Made by a program: the position numbers and the translations under genes. The notes below the pieces were generated by a model. It made no database searches. It was not told where the DNA came from and saw only the letters and a list, made by a program, of their open reading frames with translations. Shown here one piece after another: positions 13,253 through 19,754 of a stretch of DNA of 19,754 nucleotides (position 1 is its first letter; every line of letters starts with the position of its first letter). The stretch is from Cyclobacteriaceae bacterium (GTDB lineage: Bacteria > Bacteroidota > Bacteroidia > Cytophagales > Cyclobacteriaceae). Location of the stretch: positions 1 through 19,754 of the forward strand of contig JALWRJ010000154.1 in the NCBI GenBank assembly GCA_026994125.1, read 5' to 3'.

Positions 13253-14098
13253 TTAAGGCGTATGTTGATAAATGGTGGGAGCTACTTGTGTAACAGGTGC
13301 CACAATGCCGGTGGTTGATTCGGAATGACCCAAAAAAAGGTATCCACCGGGTTTTAGTTTTTTACAAATGGCGTTTATTACTTTTTCTTGTACTGCCCGG
13401 TTAAAGTAAATAAGTACGTTTCGGCAAAATACCAGGTCGAAATCGTTGGGTATGCCTACCAAGGGCATGGTAAGGTTAAGGGTGCGGTAGGTAAGGTTTT
13501 GTTTTAACTGCCGGCTCACTTTTACAGTTCGCTTTTCTCTGTTTTTGCTTCGTAAAAAGTACTTACGTTTAATATGGAGTGGTATTATTTCCACTCTTTT
13601 TTCTTCGTAAATGCCTTTTGAAGCCTTTTGTAATATTTCGTTTGATATATCGGTGCCAAGCATCTCGTAGCTAAAACCACGGTGTTTCTCTTTAAATTCG
13701 TTAAGTTCGATAGCAATGGTGTAGGGTTCTTCGCCACTGGAGGCTGCTGCGCTCCACAGTTTTAAGTGCGATGATTGCCTGATAAATTGAGGCAGGAAAG
13801 TATCTCTTAAAAATTCAAAATGATGAGGTTCGCGGTAAAAGTCGGTTTTGTTGGTAGAAACGGCATCAATAAAAAACTGTAGCTCACTTGCCTGGCCTTT
13901 TTCGCTAAAGAGGTATTCTATATATTCGGCAAATGAGCTAAAGTTGTTTTTTTTTAACCTTTTTTGAAGTCGGCCTTCTAGCAATACTTTTTTAGAATCG
14001 GGCATTTGAATGCCATAATTCTTGTGTATAAACTGGCCTAACCGCTTAAATTGGGGTACAGTTAGTTTGGCATGTACGACTTCATTAGGGGTTATCAT
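13253..14098 (-). CDS. cheR: Chemoreceptor methyltransferase CheR
   Basis: A 281-residue CheR that methylates receptor glutamates using S-adenosylmethionine. The N-terminal helical part (about 10-90) ends in STNKTDFYREP. The SAM-binding motif WSAAASSGEEPYTIAIEL spans 115-132, Asp150 is in LGTDIS, then FCRNVLIYF (224-232) and GHSES (258-262) follow. The beta-subdomain loop after YFLR (180-195) is as long as in E. coli CheR by my alignment, without the 3-residue deletion reported for CheRs that do not use a receptor-tail pentapeptide. This fits the EYEKF tail of the MCP encoded 14 bases upstream. The loop comparison is made from memory. Confidence 0.95.
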   Translation of the reverse strand: MITPNEVVHAKLTVPQFKRLGQFIHKNYGIQMPDSKKVLLEGRLQKRLKKNNFSSFAEYIEYLFSEKGQASELQFFIDAVSTNKTDFYREPHHFEFLRDTFLPQFIRQSSHLKLWSAAASSGEEPYTIAIELNEFKEKHRGFSYEMLGTDISNEILQKASKGIYEEKRVEIIPLHIKRKYFLRSKNREKRTVKVSRQLKQNLTYRTLNLTMPLVGIPNDFDLVFCRNVLIYFNRAVQEKVINAICKKLKPGGYLFLGHSESTTGIVAPVTQVAPTIYQHTP

Positions 14099-14112
14099 TT
14101 AAAACGAGCCAA

Positions 14113-15819
14113 TTAAAATTTTTCATACTCATCATCTTCAGAATCGTCCAATTTAATTTCCACACCGGTGGTATCGGTGGTGGTGGGTTCTACAGATTCG
14201 GCAGGTGCAGCAGGTGCTACCTCGGGGGGAGTATCATTTGCTGCGGGTTCTTCGTGGGTGCCCGAAGTAGCCAGTACGCCTTTGCGGATAGCGGCATCAT
14301 CTATTTTAAAGAAGGAAATAGCCTGCTTAAGCTCGGCTCCTTTCTTGCTTAGGTCATCGGCATTGTGTGCAATTTCTTCGGAGGCTGATGCGTTGCGTTG
14401 CACTACGTTGTTAAGTTCTTGCAGGGCATTGTTAACTTGTTCGGCTCCGGAGTTTTGCTCTTTACTTGCAGCGGTTATTTCTTGTACCAAGCGGGCTGTT
14501 TTATCTATATTGGGTACAATGGCTTCGAGCAAATTGCCTGCTTTTTCGGATATTTTAAGGCTTGAACTGGTAAGGTCGTTAATTTCGTTAGCGGCTTCCT
14601 GGCTGCGCTCGGCCAGCTTACGCACTTCGGCTGCTACTACGGCAAAGCCTTTGCCATGCTCGCCCGCACGTGCGGCCTCTACAGCTGCGTTTAGTGCCAA
14701 TAGGTTAGTTTGGCGAGCAATTTCTTCAATAATAGATATTTTATCAGCAATGGTTTTCATTGAATCAACGGTTTGCGCTACAGCTGAGTTACCTTCCTGG
14801 ATGTCTTCGGAGGCCTGAATGGCAATTTTTTCGGTTTGTTGTGCATTTTCGGTATTTTGCTGAATATTGGCCGACATTTCTTCCATGGAAGCGGCTACTT
14901 CTTCGGCCGATGCTGCCTGCTCGGTAGCTCCCAACGATGTTTGTTTGCTGCTTTCTTTAATTTTAGCACTCGATATTCCTATGGAGTCGGAGGTGGCAAA
15001 TATTACGCCAATGGCATCTTTTAACCGGTCGGTCATTATTAAAAACTGGTTTATCATTTCACCAATTTCATCGTTGTTCGAAACCGTAATTTTTTGTGTT
15101 AAATCGCCATTGGCCATGGCTTTTATGGTACTAATGGCTTCGCCTATACGGTTGGTAATACTATTGGATATAAACAGGGCGATAACCACGGCCAGTATAA
15201 ATACAATAACAGCCGATATAATAATGGTGGTTTTAGATTGGTTGATAATATCAACTACTTTAATGGTAGCTCCTTCGGTTGATTTAATAGCTATCAGGCG
15301 GTCGAGTTTTTTGGTAAGTTCTTCGGTTTGTGGGGCTATGGTTGATTCCATTAAGTCCTCGGTTTCGAACATGGTAAGGGGGTCGTTATAACTCTCGAAA
15401 GAGGAAAGCGATTGCATAACGGAGTTTTGTGCCTCCATAAGTTTATCAAATTCTTGAATTACATGGGTAAGGGTATCTTTGGTTTCCTTCGACCATTCGG
15501 GCATCAGCCCTTCCAGCTTTGCTTTAAGGTCTTTGTATTTGCTTTCATGTATTTCGATAAGTAGCACTTTGGTGTCTTCTTTAGTGCCCACATACACCCA
15601 GTTAAACGTGTATTCTTTCGATTTTTTAATGAGGTCGTTAAATTCGTCCAATGCCAGTACATCCTCGCTTTTACCGGCATATAAGTTGGTAATAATTTTT
15701 TGTGAATTATTTACCGCATTATACACCAGTGCCGAACTGGCTACAAAAGTGAAAACCAATATGGCAAAGCCAATAATTAGCTTCATTCTCAGTTTCAGAT
15801 TTCTAAAAGGGTTAATCAT
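14113..15819 (-). CDS. Methyl-accepting chemotaxis receptor (MCP) with C-terminal docking pentapeptide
   Basis: A 568-residue inner-membrane receptor. TM1 is at about 12-34, a helical periplasmic sensor of 160 residues (probably a four-helix bundle) follows, and TM2 is at about 197-218. HAMP spans 219-271. The cytoplasmic hairpin runs to about 503, with tip [20 protein letters not shown] at 365-384 and Glu387 in AGEHGKG. Likely methylation pairs are Glu306-Glu307 in [10 protein letters not shown] and Glu481-Glu482 in ASASEEIAH; Gln301 in ATEQAAS is a possible deamidation site. A flexible Pro/Ala/Thr/acidic tail (508-563) ends in EYEKF, which fits the x-[HFYW]-x-x-[HFYW] docking pattern for CheR and CheB. 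It is the only receptor in the window, between cheW and cheR. The ligand is unknown. Confidence 0.96.
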   Translation of the reverse strand: MINPFRNLKLRMKLIIGFAILVFTFVASSALVYNAVNNSQKIITNLYAGKSEDVLALDEFNDLIKKSKEYTFNWVYVGTKEDTKVLLIEIHESKYKDLKAKLEGLMPEWSKETKDTLTHVIQEFDKLMEAQNSVMQSLSSFESYNDPLTMFETEDLMESTIAPQTEELTKKLDRLIAIKSTEGATIKVVDIINQSKTTIIISAVIVFILAVVIALFISNSITNRIGEAISTIKAMANGDLTQKITVSNNDEIGEMINQFLIMTDRLKDAIGVIFATSDSIGISSAKIKESSKQTSLGATEQAASAEEVAASMEEMSANIQQNTENAQQTEKIAIQASEDIQEGNSAVAQTVDSMKTIADKISIIEEIARQTNLLALNAAVEAARAGEHGKGFAVVAAEVRKLAERSQEAANEINDLTSSSLKISEKAGNLLEAIVPNIDKTARLVQEITAASKEQNSGAEQVNNALQELNNVVQRNASASEEIAHNADDLSKKGAELKQAISFFKIDDAAIRKGVLATSGTHEEPAANDTPPEVAPAAPAESVEPTTTDTTGVEIKLDDSEDDEYEKF

Positions 15820-15833
15820 TGTATCTAAGTTGT

Positions 15834-16802
15834 TTAATTTTCAATGGATTTTAATTCAAATACTTTATCGGTATTAATCAGTTGTATAAAGTTATCTTTT
15901 ACTTTGGCCACTCCTTTTAAAAAGGCTGGGTTAAAGGGTAGGTCCAGGCTTACGGCACTGTTAATGTCATTATCGGCTATTTCAATAATATCGGTAACCG
16001 AATCTACGATGGCTCCTACCGACATGTCTTCGCCATTCACCACAACATCCACTACCATAACGGTTGTAATTTTCTGGTTTTCTTTGGATATATCGATGTT
16101 AAACTTTAAGCGGGTATCCACCACAGGTAAAATATTGCCTCTAATATTAATAACACCAGCCAGCATTTTTTCGGAGCCTGGTACCGGGGTTATTTTAGGT
16201 ACGTCTAAAATTTCAACTACTTTATTCGCATCAACGGCTAGTTTTTCTTTGCCCAGCGAAAACGTAAGGTAAATATTAATAAACTGATCGGCTCGGGCAA
16301 TTTCTTCAAGGGTTTCTTCTTTTTTTGCATCGCGCGATTCTTTAATGGTGGCCAGTTCTTTTTCGGTAAACAGGCTGTCCACATCAATTAGCATAATAAA
16401 GCGTTCGAGGTAGCGAGAAATGCCTTTGATGTAGTCGGTATTATCGTTACCTACCTGAGGTACTTTTTCGATATCCTCTTCTTCAAAATGCACTACTTCG
16501 AGCACTTTATCTACCATAAGGCCTACTTCAATGGCTCCGTCTTGGTGCGCAAGTTCTAAAATAAGGATATTGGCACGGCCACCTTTTTCTCCTTCTTTAA
16601 GGTTTAGCCATCGTTGAAAGTTTACAATAGGTAAAAGTTCGTTGTTGTGGTAAATAATGCCTTCGAGCAAATCGGAAGATTTAGGTACATTGGTTAGCTC
16701 GGGGGTTTCAATAATTTGATTGAGGTTGGCCAAGTTAACCCCAAATAGTTCGTTATCAATTTCAAACGAAAGGTAGTCGGTACTTACGGTTGTTTCGCTC
16801 AT
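15834..16802 (-). CDS. cheW: Tandem CheW-domain coupling protein
   Basis: A 322-residue protein made of two CheW domains: the first at about 6-155 ([20 protein letters not shown] to [11 protein letters not shown]) and the second at about 172-318 ([20 protein letters not shown] to [13 protein letters not shown]). They are joined by a charged helix near 145-170. The second copy keeps more of the classic motif ([24 protein letters not shown]). CheW links receptors to the CheA P5 domain, so two domains in one chain could bridge two receptor or CheA sites. Its start overlaps the cheA stop by 4 bases (ATGA). A standard single-domain CheW is absent from the window. Confidence 0.95.
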   Translation of the reverse strand: MSETTVSTDYLSFEIDNELFGVNLANLNQIIETPELTNVPKSSDLLEGIIYHNNELLPIVNFQRWLNLKEGEKGGRANILILELAHQDGAIEVGLMVDKVLEVVHFEEEDIEKVPQVGNDNTDYIKGISRYLERFIMLIDVDSLFTEKELATIKESRDAKKEETLEEIARADQFINIYLTFSLGKEKLAVDANKVVEILDVPKITPVPGSEKMLAGVINIRGNILPVVDTRLKFNIDISKENQKITTVMVVDVVVNGEDMSVGAIVDSVTDIIEIADNDINSAVSLDLPFNPAFLKGVAKVKDNFIQLINTDKVFELKSIEN

Positions 16803-18895
16803 GATAGTGTTAGGTCTTCTTGGATATCAACATATTTTCGAATAAGGCGGTTGGTGTCGAACACCAGCGCAATGGTGCCATCGCCCAGTATGGTAGAACC
16901 CGAAATGTAGTCCTGGTCTTTAAAATAAACACCCAGGGGTTTAATTACTGCCTGGTATTCGCCCACTATGTGGTCGGTTATTAAGGCAACTCTGTTTTTG
17001 CCATTATTTACCACTACAATTTGTTTGGGTAAATCGGCATTCTTAGTATCGGTTATATTAAATATTTCTCTTAAATCTATGTAAGGAATTTGTTCTTCAT
17101 CCAATTCTAAAATTTTGGTAAATTCGTTTACCTCTTTAGCATTGCGGTAGGTGTAGCATTTATCAATGGCAGCCAGGGGTATTACAAAGGAACCTTCGCC
17201 TAGTTCAACCAGTAGTCCATCGATAATAGATAGGGTAAGGGGTAAGGAAATAGTTAGGGTAGTGCCTTCGTTTACCACGCTTTCAATATCTATTTCGCCC
17301 CGCAAGGCATTTATGTTTCTGCGTACTACATCCATACCTACGCCACGCCCGGATACATCGGTAACTACCGCAGCAGTTGAGAAGCCTGCATGGAAAATAA
17401 GGTTAAACGTTTCTTTTTCGGAAAGGACAGCATCTTCATCAATTACTCCTTTTTCGATAGCCTTGGCACGAATAATTTCGGGGTTGATTCCTTTTCCGTC
17501 ATCTCTTATTTCAACGTTTACATTGGTGCCTGAATAATAGGCGCGTAAAACGATGGTGCCTTTTTCGGGTTTGCCTAAGGCCAGGCGTTCGTCTTTGCTT
17601 TCAATGCCATGGTCGAGGCTATTGCGCAAAATATGCATGAGCGGGTCGGTAAGGCTTTCTATGATTGATTTGTCCAATTCGGTGTCACCTCCTTCGGTTA
17701 TAAAGGCTATGTCTTTGTTTAATTCTTTCGATATGTCGCGTATCATCCGCTGGAAACGGCCAAACATATTGCTAATAGGTACCAGGGTCATGCCAAAGGC
17801 TATATCGCGCAATTGCCTGGATAGTTTTTCTACGTTTTCAGAAATGGTTTCCAATTCTCCGTCATTTTTTTTGTCGGAGTGTAAGCTTAAAGCTGCCTGC
17901 GTAGTTATTAGTTCGCTAACCAGGTTCATGAGTTCGTCCAGTTTATCGGAAGAAACACGAATACTGGACACCGTTTTTTCTTTATGGGCAGTTTCGGTTT
18001 TGGCCTTGGCTGCTTCTTTTACCTTGTTGGCTAAGGATTTTTTATCCGGTTTGTTGGGTGTTTCTTTAGTGGGTTGCTTAGGGGTTTGCTTAGTTATTGG
18101 TAGGCTACTTACATCTAAGGGAGTATGTTCTAATACTGTTTTGTCTAACAGTTCTTTTACTTTTTGGTTGGTTAACAAGTTGCCATTGGCCAGGTGGGTT
18201 ACATCAATGGTAGAGTTGCCTTCTACAAACACAAATACTTCTTTAATTTGGTTTTCAGATTGCTCAGTAGCCAGCAAAATGCTCCAGCCCGTAAGGCAGT
18301 CGGTGGGCGATAGGCCGGTTACATCTTGAACCGGTTCGGTATAGGGTAAGGCCACACAAGTACCCATAGTATGGAGTTCGTCAATTAAATAAAGTGGGTT
18401 ATTGCCATCGCTAACTACCGATTTTCCTGGCTTAAAATGGATATAATAGGTTTTTAAATTGCTGGTGGGTTCGGTGGTAGCCGGGGTGGGGGTTTCCTGG
18501 GGTTGTGCAGGTGCGTTGGCCTCTCCCGTATAGGCTAAAATTTGAACAGTAAGTTGTTTGTGCTTATCTTTATTGGCTGCTTGCTCTAATTCGTGGTCGT
18601 CCACAATTTCTTTAATATGATCCATGGAGGCCAGGGTAACATCGATAAGTTCTTTGGAAACCTGTTGTTTTCCTGAGCGAATTAAATCGTACACCGTTTC
18701 AAGGTTATGAATAAATTCGGCAATATTGATGAAGCCGAACATGCTGCTGTTACCTTTTAAGGTGTGCATAATTCTAAACACCTCTTCGATAATACTTTTT
18801 TCTTCCGGAGTTTCGTCCAACTGTAGCAAGGCTCCTTCGAGTTTATCGAGCAGTTCGTTGGCTTCTTCCAGGTAAACGGCTTTCATGTTATCCAT
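16799..18895 (-). CDS. cheA: Chemotaxis histidine kinase CheA
   Basis: A 698-residue CheA. The order is: P1 (HPt) at 1-105 with phospho-acceptor His44 in IMHTLKGNSSMFGF; a Pro/Thr-rich linker; a P2-like domain at about 148-260 (TYYIHFKPGKSVVSDGNNPL onwards); a Lys/Pro-rich linker at 268-308; P3 dimerisation helices at 309-375; P4 kinase with N-box HILRNSLDHGIES (421-433, Asn425), G1 DDGKGI (465-470) and G2 GRGVGMD (516-522); and P5 CheW-like at about 552-690. All catalytic residues are intact and there is no fused receiver. The start overlaps the cheY stop by one base (TAATG). CheA phosphorylates the CheYs and CheB here. The P2 boundary is my estimate. Confidence 0.97.
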   Translation of the reverse strand: MDNMKAVYLEEANELLDKLEGALLQLDETPEEKSIIEEVFRIMHTLKGNSSMFGFINIAEFIHNLETVYDLIRSGKQQVSKELIDVTLASMDHIKEIVDDHELEQAANKDKHKQLTVQILAYTGEANAPAQPQETPTPATTEPTSNLKTYYIHFKPGKSVVSDGNNPLYLIDELHTMGTCVALPYTEPVQDVTGLSPTDCLTGWSILLATEQSENQIKEVFVFVEGNSTIDVTHLANGNLLTNQKVKELLDKTVLEHTPLDVSSLPITKQTPKQPTKETPNKPDKKSLANKVKEAAKAKTETAHKEKTVSSIRVSSDKLDELMNLVSELITTQAALSLHSDKKNDGELETISENVEKLSRQLRDIAFGMTLVPISNMFGRFQRMIRDISKELNKDIAFITEGGDTELDKSIIESLTDPLMHILRNSLDHGIESKDERLALGKPEKGTIVLRAYYSGTNVNVEIRDDGKGINPEIIRAKAIEKGVIDEDAVLSEKETFNLIFHAGFSTAAVVTDVSGRGVGMDVVRRNINALRGEIDIESVVNEGTTLTISLPLTLSIIDGLLVELGEGSFVIPLAAIDKCYTYRNAKEVNEFTKILELDEEQIPYIDLREIFNITDTKNADLPKQIVVVNNGKNRVALITDHIVGEYQAVIKPLGVYFKDQDYISGSTILGDGTIALVFDTNRLIRKYVDIQEDLTLS

Positions 18896-19257
18896 TAGCG
18901 CACAAATTTTTTAATTACTCCAATTAGTTTGTCTTCGTCAAAGGGCTTAACCATCCAGGCGGTAGCTCCTGCTTCGCGAGCGGCATTCTTTTTTTCCATT
19001 TGCGATTCGGTAGTTAGCATAACAATGGGTAAATGCTTAAAGTTTACATTATTTCTAATGTTTTTTACCATGGTAATGCCATCCATAATGGGCATGTTCA
19101 GGTCGGTTACTATCAGTTTTACTTCGGGGGTTAGTTTATCCAGACCATCTTGCCCATTAACGGCTTTAATTACGGTGTAGCCTGCATCGGTTAGGTTAGT
19201 GCTTATCAGTTCCCTGATGCTTTCTGAGTCGTCAACTATTAATAAGGTGTTAGACAT
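18895..19257 (-). CDS. cheY: Response regulator CheY (first copy)
   Basis: A 120-residue single receiver domain with Asp9-Asp10, phospho-acceptor Asp52 in IVTDLNMPIMDG, Thr82 in VMLTTES, Trp101 in the switch position usually held by Tyr or Phe, and Lys104 in WMVKPF. It matches the CheYs encoded next to CheA in many bacteria. It starts 3 bases after the STAS gene and its stop overlaps the cheA start, so it is tightly coupled to its kinase. With the second CheY at 10293-10658 the locus has two outputs or one output plus a phosphate sink. Which one does what is not visible. Confidence 0.95.
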   Translation of the reverse strand: MSNTLLIVDDSESIRELISTNLTDAGYTVIKAVNGQDGLDKLTPEVKLIVTDLNMPIMDGITMVKNIRNNVNFKHLPIVMLTTESQMEKKNAAREAGATAWMVKPFDEDKLIGVIKKFVR

Positions 19258-19260
19258 AAG

Positions 19261-19754
19261 TTAGGCAGCTTCTTCTTTAAACATTAATTTTCCAAAACCG
19301 GCACGTTCAACCACCATTTTAATATCAAAAGGCAGGTCGGCATCTACTTTTATTTTTTTATCCTTAAAGCTATTTATACATATATGTATTAGCTGGATGG
19401 GGATTAAATCGAGTTGAGTGATATTGGTTAGTTGAATATCAATAATATCGTAATCGTTAAAGGTAGCCAACAGGCAGTCTTTAATTGCTTCGCCTTCGAG
19501 TAGGCTCATAGAGCCCTCAAAAACCAATTTGGTTTTACGTACTGTTTTGCGCCTCGAAGGAATTAGTTTGGCAGTAATGGGAGCATTATCGGTACCTCCA
19601 AGCACAATTTTTTCGTTTAAGTTGGCCCTTACCATGGGTGTGGCAGCTTGGGTTGTTTTGGCTTTAGGTGGGGGCGTGCTTTTGGCCTTTGGTTGTGCAG
19701 TTGGTTTGGTTTTAGAAACTGCTGCTTTTTTTGCTTTGGGTGTAGCTTTAGTCA
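19261..19754 (-). CDS. STAS-domain protein with a Lys/Ala/Pro/Thr-rich N-terminal tail (5' end at or beyond the window edge)
   Basis: The C-terminal domain (about 100 residues, from KTKLVFEGSMSLLEGEAIKD to RAGFGKLMFKEEAA) reads as a STAS fold, with the central segment ITQLDLIPIQLIHI corresponding to the Asp-Ser-Ser-Gly loop of anti-sigma-factor antagonists. Here Asp is followed by Leu-Ile-Pro, so the phosphorylatable Ser is missing. The ATG at 19635 is not the only possible start: the frame stays open to base 19754 and adds 39 residues made almost only of Lys (10), Ala (9), Thr (8) and Pro (7), with no acidic residue. The first two bases of a further codon read ?TG at the edge, so an ATG may lie exactly there. 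It is the first visible gene of the locus, 3 bases before cheY. The STAS call is by pattern. Confidence 0.75.
   Translation of the reverse strand, partial: TKATPKAKKAAVSKTKPTAQPKAKSTPPPKAKTTQAATPMVRANLNEKIVLGGTDNAPITAKLIPSRRKTVRKTKLVFEGSMSLLEGEAIKDCLLATFNDYDIIDIQLTNITQLDLIPIQLIHICINSFKDKKIKVDADLPFDIKMVVERAGFGKLMFKEEAA

Noticed and set aside
14168..14818. 216-codon open frame on the + strand opposite the MCP gene
   Set aside because: It is a mirror of the Ala/Glu-rich MCP coding sequence; the composition (Ser, Ala, Leu) is that of an antisense frame.
17553..18329. 258-codon open frame on the + strand opposite cheA
   Set aside because: It is an antisense shadow: the minus strand encodes intact CheA motifs here and the + strand translation is Ser/Leu-rich with no domain.
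1..19754. CRISPR arrays, tRNA genes, rRNA genes, insertion sequences or phage genes
   Set aside because: No direct-repeat/spacer pattern, cloverleaf, transposase or inverted-repeat-bounded segment was seen by eye.

Overview
The window looks like a Bacteroidota chromosome segment, with base composition near 40% G+C by eye. Four things support this: a PorP/SprF-family protein of the type IX secretion/gliding kind at the left edge, four exact matches to the Bacteroidota -7 promoter element TAnnTTTG, an absence of Shine-Dalgarno sequences before most starts, and a short SRP RNA of the Bacteroidota form. Genus and order cannot be resolved. No IS element, CRISPR array, tRNA or rRNA was seen.

Left part (1-5238, + strand): the 3' end of a PorP/SprF gene; a CCA-adding enzyme followed by a secreted TPR protein and a strong terminator; then an overlapping set of ECF sigma factor, membrane-anchored putative anti-sigma protein and exported DUF4097-like beta-solenoid protein. 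Middle (5240-7489, - strand): ftsE, a 70-residue conserved-looking small protein and a transaldolase (TalC type) lie downstream of the SRP RNA gene (ffs). Further up are an 83-codon hypothetical gene with no ATG start and a 45-residue lipoprotein gene at 7352-7489.

Right part (7675-19754, - strand): fourteen consecutive same-strand genes with tiny gaps or overlaps form a chemosensory locus. In transcription order they are: STAS protein with a Lys/Ala/Pro/Thr-rich tail (cut by the window edge), CheY, CheA, tandem-domain CheW, MCP, CheR, a histidine-kinase-like protein whose phospho-acceptor His is Asn, CheD, CheB, then a 115-bp gap with a promoter candidate, CheY, CheC-like phosphatase, SpoIIE/PP2C phosphatase, SiaB-type GHKL kinase and SiaC (DUF1987) with Thr68 in place.

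The locus therefore joins a complete receptor-kinase-adaptation system (CheA/W/Y/R/B/C/D plus one receptor) to a SiaABC-like Ser/Thr partner-switching module, with no diguanylate cyclase, sigma factor or flagellar gene in view. I consider this coupling the most interesting content. The MCP ends in EYEKF, which fits the CheR/CheB docking pentapeptide pattern, so adaptation probably works by tethering. The output (gliding, secretion, attachment or transcription) cannot be read from the window.
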